Assembly: GCA_016936015.1 (NCBI GenBank)
Contig: JAFGPV010000163.1
Coordinates: forward strand, 1-33,712
Source of the DNA: Pirellulales bacterium
GTDB taxonomy: Bacteria > Planctomycetota > Planctomycetia > Pirellulales > Thermoguttaceae
DNA length: 33,712 bases
Direction of reading: 5' to 3'
The position numbers and the translations under genes are program-made. The notes under the pieces are model-generated. The model was not told the origin of the DNA. It saw nothing but the letters and a program-made list of their open reading frames with translations, and ran no database searches. Positions 15,611 to 23,185 of this stretch are shown here, piece after piece (position 1 is the first letter of the stretch; each line of letters starts with the position of its first letter).

Positions 15611-16687
15611 TCATTTCACTCCCACGCTTCCCTTCACCGCCCCGCGGACGCCGAGCAGTTCGGGATGCCGGGCGATCTTGTCGCTGAAGACCCGGGCATC
15701 GTTGAGGATGGGGCGGAGTTGGCGGGAAATTTCGTCCAGGTTCCGGGCGGCGCGGGTCATCCGCTGGTAGAGTTCCGGATTGTGGATCAACTGCCCGACG
15801 GTCCCTTCCGAGGAGTTCAGCGAGCGGGAGAAGCGGAGCATCTCGTTGACCAGTTGATCCAGCCGGGCGGTGCCCCGGTCGAGATTGGCGATCAGCACCT
15901 GGCCGTGCTCGCCCAGCGGCTCGGTAAAGCCCTCGATGTTTTTCAGGTTCTTGTCCACCCGGGCCACCGTCTCGTTCAGCAGCCGGATGGTCTCGTGCGT
16001 GTCTTGAATCATCTCCGGCAGTTGGCGGATCGATTCGCGGAGCTGCCGGCGGGTCGCTTCGTCGCCGACGATCTCCCGCGTGTCGCCCAGCAGGGTGTTG
16101 GTCTGCTCGATCGCCTTGCGGATCCCCTCCCGATTGTCGTCGAGGATGAGGCTCAGTTTTTTCAGCGTAACGGAGAGGTCCTCGCTGGCGGTCCGCAGGC
16201 CGCTGCTGGTTTGGCTCACGGAGGCGATGGTATTTTTGAAATCGCTCTGGATGTTGGCCACCAGTTGATTCGGATCGGGGATAAAGATGCCGGAAAGGTG
16301 CGCCCCGTTGCGGATCGGTTCGCCGGGCGGCTCGCCGGAGGTGGAGCGGAGGAATTCCAGCACGGCGTCGCCCAGCAGGCTGGTCTGCACGCGGCAGACC
16401 TCGTTGCGGAAGATCCGCCACTTGTTTTTGATCTCCGCGGTGACTACGATGCTGCTCCCGTCCGGGGCGAACCGCACGTCGGTGACCCGACCGATCAGGA
16501 TCCCGCTCTTGCGGACGGGCGTTCCCACGCTCACGCCCGGCGCCTGCTCGAAGGTGACGTAGATCGTGTACTCTCCCCCGCCGATCCACGTCGGCAGCGT
16601 GCCGAACATCCACGCCAGCACGCACAAGGCGATCAGCGTGACGAACATCATCAGGCCCACCCAGATTTGCATGGAGCGCTCGTTCAT
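15611..16687 (-). CDS. MCE-domain lipid-transport protein (MlaD-like)
   Basis: 358 residues. An N-terminal membrane anchor lies at about 7-30 (IWVGLMMFVTLIALCVLAW). The MCE domain follows at about 37-115 (YTIYVTFEQAPGVSVGTPVR, SGILIGRVTDVRF, TSLLGDAVLEFL). A long, mostly helical C-terminal region of about 220 residues, without aromatic clusters, probably forms coiled coil. MCE proteins make hexameric rings that pass phospholipids between membranes; a long C-terminal helix can extend the tunnel as in PqiB or YebT. It is the last gene of the permease-ATPase-MCE operon, 13 bases after the ATPase stop. The substrate and direction of transport are not readable. Confidence 0.9.
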   Translation of the reverse strand: MNERSMQIWVGLMMFVTLIALCVLAWMFGTLPTWIGGGEYTIYVTFEQAPGVSVGTPVRKSGILIGRVTDVRFAPDGSSIVVTAEIKNKWRIFRNEVCRVQTSLLGDAVLEFLRSTSGEPPGEPIRNGAHLSGIFIPDPNQLVANIQSDFKNTIASVSQTSSGLRTASEDLSVTLKKLSLILDDNREGIRKAIEQTNTLLGDTREIVGDEATRRQLRESIRQLPEMIQDTHETIRLLNETVARVDKNLKNIEGFTEPLGEHGQVLIANLDRGTARLDQLVNEMLRFSRSLNSSEGTVGQLIHNPELYQRMTRAARNLDEISRQLRPILNDARVFSDKIARHPELLGVRGAVKGSVGVK

Positions 16688-16700
16688 ATCGGTATTCCTT

Positions 16701-17534
16701 TTACTCGACTACCATCCCCCGCCGCCGCATTTCCATGAGCCGCTCGCCGGCCTCGCCGCGGACGAACTGCGTGACCCGGCTGTCCGGGCAGCGGTCGATC
16801 GCCTCCGGCGGTCCGTCGTAGAGGATCTGCGGCTCGTCGGCCTCCAGCCGGCTCAGCGGGTAGAGCATCACCACGCGGTCGGCCACCTTCCGCGCCGTCC
16901 GCATGTCGTGCGTAACCACCACGCTGGTCACCGCGTGGTGCCGCCGCGTGCTGAGCATCAGTTCGTTGATCACGTCGCCCATGATCGGGTCCAACCCGGT
17001 GGTCGGCTCGTCGTAGAGGATGATCTCCGGCTCCAGGGCCAAGGCCCGGGCCAGCCCGACGCGTTTCCGCATCCCGCCGGACAGCTCCGCCGGCTTTTTC
17101 GCCAAAACGTCTTCCGGCAGGCCGACTTCCGCGATTCGGGCCAGCACGATCCGCCGGATTTCGTCGGGCCTTTTTACGGTGTGTTGCCGCAGGGGGAAGG
17201 AGATGTTCTGGGCCACCGTCATGCTGTCGAACAGGGCCGCCTGCTGGAACAGGAATCCGAACCGGATCCGCTGCCAGGTCAACTCCTTCTCCGTAAGCTG
17301 CGCCAAATTGTTCCCGTCGAAATACACCGCCCCGCGGCTGGGCCGCAGCAGCCCGATGATCGCTTTGAGCAGCACGGTCTTTCCGCAACCGCTCTCGCCG
17401 ATGATCGCCACGGTCCGGCCGCGATGGATGTCGAGGTTCAGGTCGCGGAGCACCACATGCCGCCCGAAGGCGACGTGCAGTCCGTCGAGCCGGACCAGCG
17501 GCGGCGTTTCGGCGTTTGCAACAGGGGCGACCAT
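16701..17534 (-). CDS. mlaF: ABC transporter ATPase of the MCE/Mla system
   Basis: 277 residues. Walker A is GESGCGKT (46-53), the Q-loop is near Q97-Q98, the signature is LSGGMRKRVGLARAL (151-165), Walker B is IILYDEPTTGLDP (171-183) and the switch His is H209 (VVVTHD). SGGMRKR rather than SGGQQQR is characteristic of the MlaF/Ttg2A group. It powers lipid movement through the permease encoded just upstream (6-base gap). The C-terminus has an extra basic stretch (ERLMEMRRRGMVVE). It acts at the inner face of the cytoplasmic membrane. No MlaB-type STAS protein is encoded beside it. Confidence 0.92.
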   Translation of the reverse strand: MVAPVANAETPPLVRLDGLHVAFGRHVVLRDLNLDIHRGRTVAIIGESGCGKTVLLKAIIGLLRPSRGAVYFDGNNLAQLTEKELTWQRIRFGFLFQQAALFDSMTVAQNISFPLRQHTVKRPDEIRRIVLARIAEVGLPEDVLAKKPAELSGGMRKRVGLARALALEPEIILYDEPTTGLDPIMGDVINELMLSTRRHHAVTSVVVTHDMRTARKVADRVVMLYPLSRLEADEPQILYDGPPEAIDRCPDSRVTQFVRGEAGERLMEMRRRGMVVE

Positions 17535-17540
17535 GCGACG

Positions 17541-18413
17541 TCAACTCGTAATCTTCGGCACCTCCGGCCAGAAGCTGTAATAGACTCCGTCCAGGAAGAT
17601 GCCCAGGATCAGGTTCAAAAACATGATGACCACGAACGACAGCACGAAGGCGTTGGTGGCGGCCCGGCCGACGCCCTCCGCGCCGGGATCGCAATGGAAA
17701 CCGCGGTGGCAGGAAATCAGCGCAATGGCCGCCCCGAAAAACAGGCTCTTGAACAAGCCGGCGAATACGTCGAAGTAGCCCACGAAACGCTGGGAATTGA
17801 TCAGGTAGTGGTGCGAGTCGATCTGGTAAAACACCACGGCGTAGACGTACGCCCCGATTACGCCCATGAAGTCGGCCATGATCGTCAGGGCGGGGATCAA
17901 CAGCAGGCAGGCCAGAAACCGGGGAACCACCAGGTAATAAATCGGATTGGTGCCCATGCTCGTCAGGGCGTCGATCTGCTCGGTGACTCGCATCGTCCCC
18001 AGTTCGGCGGCAATCGAGCTGCCCACCCGGCCGGCCAGCATCGTGGCCGCCAGCACCGGCCCCAACTCGCGGACCAGTGACAGGTTGATTACCACTCCCA
18101 GGCGGCTCTCCATGTTCATCAGCCGGAACTGCACGAAGGTCTGCACCACCAGCACCATGCCGATGAACGTCCCCGTTAGCGCCACCACCGGCATGCTCCG
18201 CACGCCGATCTCGTAAAAACACGGCAGCAGCGTCTCGCGCCGCGGCAGCCGGGAAAAAAGCCAACCGAATGTCCGGAACGAAAAAACCGACAGGCTCCCC
18301 AAGCCCGAGAACCAATCAATAACGATCTCTCCCAAATCGGCAAACCAATTGGCCGATCGCTCGATCACGCCCGGAGGCCGTGGCGTCGAAATGACTGGAG
18401 TATCAGAGGACAT
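17541..18413 (-). CDS. mlaE: ABC transporter permease of the MCE/Mla system
   Basis: 290 residues from ATG 18413. The frame is open to 18539, but the added stretch shows no homology and no better ribosome-binding site, so the start is moderately certain. MlaE-family signatures are visible: ALTGTFIGMVLVVQTFVQF, LVRELGPVLAATMLAGRVGSS and AAELGTMRVTEQIDAL, followed by hydrophobic helices to the C-terminus. It forms the inner-membrane domain through which lipids pass between the ATPase and the MCE ring. It is the first gene of the three-gene operon. The N-terminal 35 residues (MSSDTPVISTPRPPG and onward) are soluble and less conserved. Confidence 0.9.
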   Translation of the reverse strand: MSSDTPVISTPRPPGVIERSANWFADLGEIVIDWFSGLGSLSVFSFRTFGWLFSRLPRRETLLPCFYEIGVRSMPVVALTGTFIGMVLVVQTFVQFRLMNMESRLGVVINLSLVRELGPVLAATMLAGRVGSSIAAELGTMRVTEQIDALTSMGTNPIYYLVVPRFLACLLLIPALTIMADFMGVIGAYVYAVVFYQIDSHHYLINSQRFVGYFDVFAGLFKSLFFGAAIALISCHRGFHCDPGAEGVGRAATNAFVLSFVVIMFLNLILGIFLDGVYYSFWPEVPKITS

Positions 18414-18780
18414 TCTTGGCGAAGCGGGCAGGATGGGTATTTTGGAAAAGCAATCTACGCAATTGCGAACGATCAGCAATTCAATAATGGCACCAATCCA
18501 AAACGCCCTCTCATACCGACATACGGACATCCATTCCATACCAAAACAGGGGGAAAGGTAGCGGTTTCCTCAAATTTCTTCTCCGTAGTCCGGCGCCCGG
18601 GCCGACGGGCCGGTGTTGGTCTCCGCGAAATAGATCGTTATCCGATGAAAACCGTTTAGCCCGGCCGCTTGCGGCCGGCGTTTTGGCGGTCTTTTACGAC
18701 ATTCATTTCCGAATTCGTGGTATAAATGAAATGGTCCCTCACCGCGGATCGTCGAAAAACTCCTCCAGGGGTACGCCGCC
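18414..18780. other. Divergent gap between mlaE and DUF1559 gene
   Basis: 367 bases with no convincing gene. It contains the REP-like hairpin at 18655-18680. A TATAAA at 18721-18726 could be a -10 for the DUF1559 gene, but the -35 is poor. Promoters for both directions should be here. Confidence 0.4.
18655..18680 (+). repeat. REP-like hairpin, TTTAGC/CTTG family, copy 2
   Basis: TTTAGC, CCGGCCGC, TT, GCGGCCGG, CG. It has the same frame as the minus-strand element at 2581-2606, with two compensatory stem changes. Confidence 0.7.
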
Positions 18781-19806
18781 ATGAAACGCTTCCAATTTAC
18801 CATCAAGGACCTCCTGGTCCTGATGACCGTCGTCGCGTTTGTGCTGGGAGGGCTAATAATCCCGGCCCTCCAACATGCCCGGGAATCGTCGCGGCGGACG
18901 CAATGTATGAATAACTTAAAGCAGTTCGGCATTGCTATTCATACCTACGTTACTCTTCACGGGAACCAATTTCCACCCTCCTCGCAAATCGTCGACAATG
19001 GCGAGCAGAAAACGGTGAGTGGCTGGAGTTTTATCGCTCACATCTTCCCTCAATTGGAATATTCTCCCCTCTATCCGCTGCCCCTGAAGCAGGTGCAGGA
19101 TCCGTTGACATCCACTGATCCGGCGGTGTTAAGAGAGAAAGAAACATTGATATTGACGGCAACTTGCCCATCGAATCCGAACCGGCTGTTTTCCGAAACC
19201 AACTCCGGCCGAAAGGAATTCTTTACCAATTACAAGGCAATGGGCGCCACCACGGCCGAGAGCCTGCAGCAGTGCCTTGACACGGACGAACCGCCGCCTT
19301 ATGGCAAGAAGGAAATGCACCCTGACGGCGCCTTCTTCCCGGGCAAGGGAGTTCCAATCAGTGAATTGCAGATCGACGGACTCACAAGCACCATTTTAAT
19401 GGTCGAAACCATCGACGACCTGCACAGCGTTTGGCTGGCGGGGGCCGATGCAACCTTGGTCGGGATGCCCGAGGCCCCGATGGAAAAACCTCCGGAACGA
19501 AGTTTCTGGGCGCCGCAGGGATATAATGGAAAATATAGCGAGTACGCTTCGCCGGAAGTCAAAGCCTTGCGGACTTTTTTGGGCTATGATTTTCGGCCCG
19601 GCGGAAAAGATGCGGGGACCTATCCGGCCAGCGTCGGACGGACGCCGAGGTACGGGCCGTCCTCGGGCCATCCGGGCGTCGTGAATCACCTCTTCGCCGA
19701 CGGCTCCGTCCACAGCCTGGACACAGACATCGATTACGCCCTCTACTTCTTCGCCATCACAAGGAAAGGCGGGGATACTGGCCATGTCCCCATGATAGGT
19801 GAGTAA
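18781..19806 (+). CDS. DUF1559 family protein with atypical N-terminus
   Basis: 341 residues. This family is greatly expanded in planctomycetes and typically has a type IV pilin-like N-terminal helix and a large C-terminal beta domain. The helix (FTIKDLLVLMTVVAFVLGG, about 6-24) is followed by the family signature (PALQHARESSRRTQCMNNLKQ), and the C-terminus carries SSGHPGVVNHLFADGSVHSL, the usual H-x-F-x-DGSV motif. The prepilin-peptidase pattern is not intact: Q replaces the Gly before the cut and D replaces the conserved Glu at +5. The protein is probably anchored in the membrane and exposed outside the cytoplasm. The function of the family is unknown. Its ribosome-binding site is weak (AGGGG about 9 bases upstream). 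Confidence 0.88.
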   Translation: MKRFQFTIKDLLVLMTVVAFVLGGLIIPALQHARESSRRTQCMNNLKQFGIAIHTYVTLHGNQFPPSSQIVDNGEQKTVSGWSFIAHIFPQLEYSPLYPLPLKQVQDPLTSTDPAVLREKETLILTATCPSNPNRLFSETNSGRKEFFTNYKAMGATTAESLQQCLDTDEPPPYGKKEMHPDGAFFPGKGVPISELQIDGLTSTILMVETIDDLHSVWLAGADATLVGMPEAPMEKPPERSFWAPQGYNGKYSEYASPEVKALRTFLGYDFRPGGKDAGTYPASVGRTPRYGPSSGHPGVVNHLFADGSVHSLDTDIDYALYFFAITRKGGDTGHVPMIGE

Positions 19807-19953
19807 GCATGGGAATCGTGTAAAAGCAAACAAGGAGGCCTGCGGGCGCAACTTCCTTTGTGGCAACTTGTTGCGACGTAAAACGGCAATCGCGTGGGAC
19901 CTCTGATGGATATTGACGGACTAGCGCCATCTTCCATGTCTTCTTGCCTTCTC

Positions 19954-19981
19954 TTGCATTGCGTCCTAAGCCGAGTATATT
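19954..19981 (+). promoter_or_regulatory. Likely sigma70-type promoter of rpmB
   Basis: TTGCAT (19954-19959), a 16-base spacer and TATATT (19976-19981), about 48 bases before the rpmB ATG. The rest of the 19807-20029 gap shows no gene or strong repeat. Confidence 0.45.
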
Positions 19982-20029
19982 AAAGGGTTTCGATCATGCT
20001 AAAAACCACTCTCCCGGGGAGTTTATAAA

Positions 20030-20305
20030 ATGGCCAAGCAGTGTCAAGTTTGTGGAAAGAAGCCGCAATTGGGAAACTCCGTGACGCATCGCGGGAAGGC
20101 GAAGTACCTGGGTGGGGTGGGGACGAAGGTCACCGGGATCTCCCGGCGGAAGTTCAAGCCGAACCTGCAGCGGGTCCACGTCAGCCTGCCCGACGGCACG
20201 CGGAAGACCGTGCAGGTCTGCACCCGGTGCATCCGCAGCGGCGCCATCACGAAGACCATCCGGCGAAAGCCCTTCAAGCTGGCCCCGGGCGCGGCGAAGA
20301 AATAA
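20030..20305 (+). CDS. rpmB: 50S ribosomal protein L28
   Basis: 91 residues. The start MAKQCQVCGKKPQLGNSVTH and the middle RRKFKPNLQRVHV are typical of L28. Two CxxC pairs (C5/C8 and C64/C67) mark the zinc-binding form of this protein. It is part of the large ribosomal subunit near the E site. GGGGAG lies about 8 bases upstream of the ATG. It is followed by a palindrome and then gatC and gatA on the same strand, so the three may be co-transcribed unless the palindrome stops RNA polymerase. It is encoded without the usual neighbour rpmG. Confidence 0.96.
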   Translation: MAKQCQVCGKKPQLGNSVTHRGKAKYLGGVGTKVTGISRRKFKPNLQRVHVSLPDGTRKTVQVCTRCIRSGAITKTIRRKPFKLAPGAAKK

Positions 20306-20307
20306 TT

Positions 20308-20375
20308 TGTAGGAGGCGGCTCCTGCCGCCGACCGTATTTTCTCCATTCCATCGGCGGCAGGAGCCGCCTCCTAC
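20308..20375. repeat. REP-like palindrome, TAGGAGGCGGCT family, copy 3
   Basis: Perfect 25-base arms (20308-20332 and 20352-20376, by the pairing) surround a 19-base loop. The left arm begins TGTAGGAGGCGGCTCCTGCC. It differs from the copy at 7265 by a compensated C:G to T:A change. It begins 2 bases after the rpmB stop and ends 16 bases before gatC. Confidence 0.8.
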
Positions 20376-20391
20376 ATCAGCCTATTCTCCC

Positions 20392-20685
20392 ATGTCCCTT
20401 ACCCGCGCTGAAGTCGAGAAGGTTTCTCTCTTGGCCCGGTTGCTGCTGACTGAAGAGGAACTCGGCTGGATGACGGAGCAATTGGGGGCGATCTTGGAGT
20501 ACATGGCGTTGCTGGGTGAAGTGGACACGACGGGAGTGGAGCCGATGGCCCACGCGGTCGAGGTCTCCAACGTCTTCCGTCCCGACGGCGTGCAGCCCGG
20601 CCTGGACCGCGAAGCCGCCTTGGCCAACGCCCCCCACCGCGACGCCGAGTGCTACCTCGTCCCCGCGGTATTGGGCGAAGTGTAG
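20392..20685 (+). CDS. gatC: Asp/Glu-tRNA amidotransferase subunit C
   Basis: 97 residues, the usual GatC length. It starts [19 protein letters not shown] and has the family pattern [21 protein letters not shown], then a C-terminal part with [24 protein letters not shown]. GatC holds GatA and GatB together in the complex that converts Glu-tRNA(Gln) and/or Asp-tRNA(Asn) to the amide forms, which implies an indirect route to Gln-tRNA or Asn-tRNA in this organism. The start ATG 20392 lies just after a palindrome, and no strong ribosome-binding site is visible. gatA follows after an 82-base gap filled by a long inverted repeat. Confidence 0.93.
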   Translation: MSLTRAEVEKVSLLARLLLTEEELGWMTEQLGAILEYMALLGEVDTTGVEPMAHAVEVSNVFRPDGVQPGLDREAALANAPHRDAECYLVPAVLGEV

Positions 20686-20690
20686 TAACA

Positions 20691-20756
20691 TCGTTTGTCG
20701 TTGGTCGTCGGTCGTTAGTCGAGTGATTCAAACGACCGACGACCAACGACAAACGA
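20691..20756. repeat. Perfect 26-bp inverted repeat in the gatC-gatA gap
   Basis: Arms 20691-20716 and 20731-20756 are exact reverse complements around a 14-base loop. The left arm is built of the unit GTCGTTGGTCGTCGGTCG. It begins 5 bases after the gatC stop and ends 11 bases before the gatA ATG, so the mRNA would carry a very stable stem where the gatA ribosome-binding site is expected. Confidence 0.85.
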
Positions 20757-20767
20757 CCAACGAAAAA

Positions 20768-22312
20768 ATGATGACCACCCTCATCCACCAATCGGCCGCC
20801 GAACTGCTGGGACTCTTAAACGCCGGCCAGGCGACTTCGGCCGAGTTGACCCGGGCGTACCTCGCGCGGATCGACGCGGTGGACGGCAAGGTTCGGGCGT
20901 TCCTCCGGGTCGATCCGTCGGCAGCGTTGGCCCGGGCCGAGGAGATTGATGCAAGGCGGAAGTCGGACAAACCGTTGGGGCGTCTGGCGGGTCTGCCCGT
21001 GGCGGTCAAGGACCTGCTCTGCACGACGGGCGAGCCGACGACCTGCGCCTCGCGGATGCTGGAGAACTTCCGCCCGCCGTACGACGCCACGGTCGTCCAG
21101 CGGCTGAAGGCGGCCGACGCCGTGCTGATCGGCCGGACGAACATGGACGAGTTCGCCATGGGCGGCTCGAACGAGAACTCGGCGTTCTTCCCCACGCGGA
21201 ACCCCTGGGACACGACGCGGATCCCCGGCGGATCGAGCGGCGGGGCGGCCGCCTGCGTGGCCGCCCGGATGGCGCCGCTGTCGGTGGGCAGCGACACCGG
21301 CGGCTCGATCCGCTGCCCGGCGGCCCTTTGCGGCGTCAGCGGGCTGAAGCCGACCTACGGCCGTGTGAGCCGCTACGGACTGGTGGCCTTCGCCAGCAGC
21401 CTCGACCAGATCGGCCCGCTGGCCGGCTCGGCCGAAGACTGCGCCCTCCTCTTGGAAGTCCTCGCCGGGCACGATCCGAAAGATTCCACTTCCGTCGATC
21501 GGCCCGTGCCGGATTATTCCCGGACCGTTACGGAACCGCTAAAGAACCTGCGGATCGGCTGGGTCCGCGAGCATTTCGGCGAGGGGCTGGACGCCGAGGT
21601 GGAGAAGGCGGTCCGCGAGGCGATCCGGGGCTATCAGTCCCAAGGGGCGACGGTCAAGGAACTCTCGCTGCCGCACGGCAAGTACGCCGTGGCGACGTAC
21701 TACATCATCGCCCCCTGCGAGGCCTCCAGCAACCTCGCCCGCTACGACGGCGTCCACTTCGGCCACCGCACCGACGAGAAAGCCATGGTTGCCGAACTGG
21801 AGGCCCAGCGGAAGGATCTGCATCAGCGGGGCGATCAAAAGGCCCTGGACGATCTGGACAACGCCCTGATCCGCATGTACCGCCGCAGCCGCGCCGAAGG
21901 ATTCGGCCCGGAGGTCAAGCGGCGGATCATGTTGGGCACCTACGCGCTGAGCGCCGGCTATTACGACGCCTATTACAAGAAGGCGCTCCAAGTGCGGCGA
22001 TTGATCCGCCGGGATTTCGACGAGGCGTTCAAGGAGGTGGACCTGATCGTCGGCCCGGTCACGCCTTCGCCGGCCTACAAGATCGGCGAGAAGATCGGCA
22101 ACCCGCTGGAAATGTATCTCTACGATCTCTACACCGTCAGCACGAACCTGGCGGGCATCGCCGGCATGTCGATCCCCTGCGGCCTCTCCTCGACGGGTCT
22201 CCCGATCGGCCTGCACCTCCAGGCCCCGCCTTTTGAAGAAGATCGGCTCCTCCGCGGCGCCGCCATGTTCCAACAGGCCACCGACTGGCACACACGGCAG
22301 CCGGAAATCTAG
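20768..22312 (+). CDS. gatA: Glu/Asp-tRNA amidotransferase subunit A (amidase)
   Basis: 514 residues of the amidase-signature family. The catalytic triad is visible: K81 (VAVKDLL), S156 (IPGGSSGGA) and the nucleophile S180 ([11 protein letters not shown]), close to the positions known for Gat[17 protein letters not shown] is a GatA-type stretch. It releases ammonia from glutamine for transamidation of misacylated tRNA. The frame is open upstream to 20516, but homology starts at ATG 20768 (or 20771). No Shine-Dalgarno is visible; the start is preceded by the right arm of a 26-bp palindrome and CGAAAAA. gatB is not in the window. Confidence 0.96.
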   Translation: MMTTLIHQSAAELLGLLNAGQATSAELTRAYLARIDAVDGKVRAFLRVDPSAALARAEEIDARRKSDKPLGRLAGLPVAVKDLLCTTGEPTTCASRMLENFRPPYDATVVQRLKAADAVLIGRTNMDEFAMGGSNENSAFFPTRNPWDTTRIPGGSSGGAAACVAARMAPLSVGSDTGGSIRCPAALCGVSGLKPTYGRVSRYGLVAFASSLDQIGPLAGSAEDCALLLEVLAGHDPKDSTSVDRPVPDYSRTVTEPLKNLRIGWVREHFGEGLDAEVEKAVREAIRGYQSQGATVKELSLPHGKYAVATYYIIAPCEASSNLARYDGVHFGHRTDEKAMVAELEAQRKDLHQRGDQKALDDLDNALIRMYRRSRAEGFGPEVKRRIMLGTYALSAGYYDAYYKKALQVRRLIRRDFDEAFKEVDLIVGPVTPSPAYKIGEKIGNPLEMYLYDLYTVSTNLAGIAGMSIPCGLSSTGLPIGLHLQAPPFEEDRLLRGAAMFQQATDWHTRQPEI

Positions 22313-22337
22313 TCAATTGCTGTCGTGGAGAGTCTTC

Positions 22338-22420
22338 GTAGGGTGGGACGAACGGAGTGAGTCCCACCAAAAACCGCGAAGAATGCCTGGTGGGACTGCG
22401 CTGCGCTTGTCCCACCCTAC
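22338..22420. repeat. REPIN-like element between gatA and MBL gene
   Basis: Outer arms GTAGGGTGGGAC (22338-22349) and GTCCCACCCTAC (22409-22420). The inner units GTCCCACC (22361-22368) and GGTGGGAC (22389-22396) allow two separate hairpins or one long one. It lies between converging genes and could act as a two-way terminator. Confidence 0.75.
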
Positions 22421-22439
22421 TTTCCGCAACAGAAACTAA

Positions 22440-23180
22440 TCAGAATTCCACTTCCATCAGATCCTCGGCCAACTCCAGCGGCGAAAAGATTTTTCGCGCG
22501 GCGGGCAGGTCGAGATTTTCGCCGTCGGGGGCCAGGGGGTGGATGTGCGTCAGCAACACCCGGCCGACTTCGGCGCGGCGGGCGAGATCGGCCACGGCGG
22601 AGGTGGTGCTGTGGCCGAACCGCTCGGCGAACTCCGCGGCGGAGTCGGGATAATAGCATTCGTGGATCAGCAGTTGGGCGCCGCGGATCTCCTCCAGGTA
22701 CGCCGCGTCCGGCGCGGCGGTGGTGTCGGTGACGTAGGCGACGCTGTGGCCGGGCCAATCCAGCCGGAAACCCAGCGCCCCGCCGACGTGGCTGACGGGA
22801 AAGCTCGTCAGCTTACCGCCCTGCGGCAGGCCGACTTCCCGGGGCAGGGGGCGGAATTCCAGCGGCGGCCGGCCGGGGAAGAGGGCCTCGGCCAGCAGGT
22901 GCTCCTGGATCGCCGCCAGTTTCGCCTCCTCGCCGTGGACGGTGATCCGCCGCAGCGGGTGTTCGTACAGGACGCTGAAAAAATACGTCAATCCGACGAC
23001 GTGATCGAGGTGGGCGTGAGTCAGAAACAGGTCCAGTTCGTCGGTGGCCAGGTAGCGCCCCAGGCGGAACATGCCCGTGCCGGCGTCGAGCGCCACGCCG
23101 CACTCCGGAATTGCCAGGCAGGCGGTGTGCCGCTTTTCGCTGGGATGGTAGCCGCTGGTGCCGAGCAGTACGAGTCGCAT
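22440..23180 (-). CDS. MBL-fold metallo-hydrolase, RNase Z-like
   Basis: 246 residues. The metal-binding motif is THAHLDH (H55, H57, D59, H60), with further ligands expected at H140 region (FPVSHVGG), D161 region (YVTDTTAA) and the late LLTHIHP. The start LVLLGTSGYHPSEKRHTACL is typical of the RNase Z / phosphodiesterase branch of the beta-lactamase fold. The protein lacks the long exosite arm of true RNase Z, so tRNA 3' processing is uncertain; a cyclic phosphodiesterase or other hydrolase role is equally possible. It starts 5 bases after the stop of the AsmA-like gene, so the two form an operon. Confidence 0.85.
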   Translation of the reverse strand: MRLVLLGTSGYHPSEKRHTACLAIPECGVALDAGTGMFRLGRYLATDELDLFLTHAHLDHVVGLTYFFSVLYEHPLRRITVHGEEAKLAAIQEHLLAEALFPGRPPLEFRPLPREVGLPQGGKLTSFPVSHVGGALGFRLDWPGHSVAYVTDTTAAPDAAYLEEIRGAQLLIHECYYPDSAAEFAERFGHSTTSAVADLARRAEVGRVLLTHIHPLAPDGENLDLPAARKIFSPLELAEDLMEVEF

Positions 23181-23185
23181 GGGGA

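Noticed and set aside
15479-18080. Two long plus-strand ORFs opposite the MCE operon
   Set aside because: They run through a palindromic repeat and three well-supported minus-strand genes and have no recognisable product.
7265-20376. CRISPR-like reading of the recurring repeats
   Set aside because: Copies are single, kilobases apart and palindromic, with no regular spacers and no cas genes.
20516-20767. N-terminal extension of gatA overlapping gatC
   Set aside because: It runs out of frame through gatC and a palindrome; GatA homology begins at 20768.
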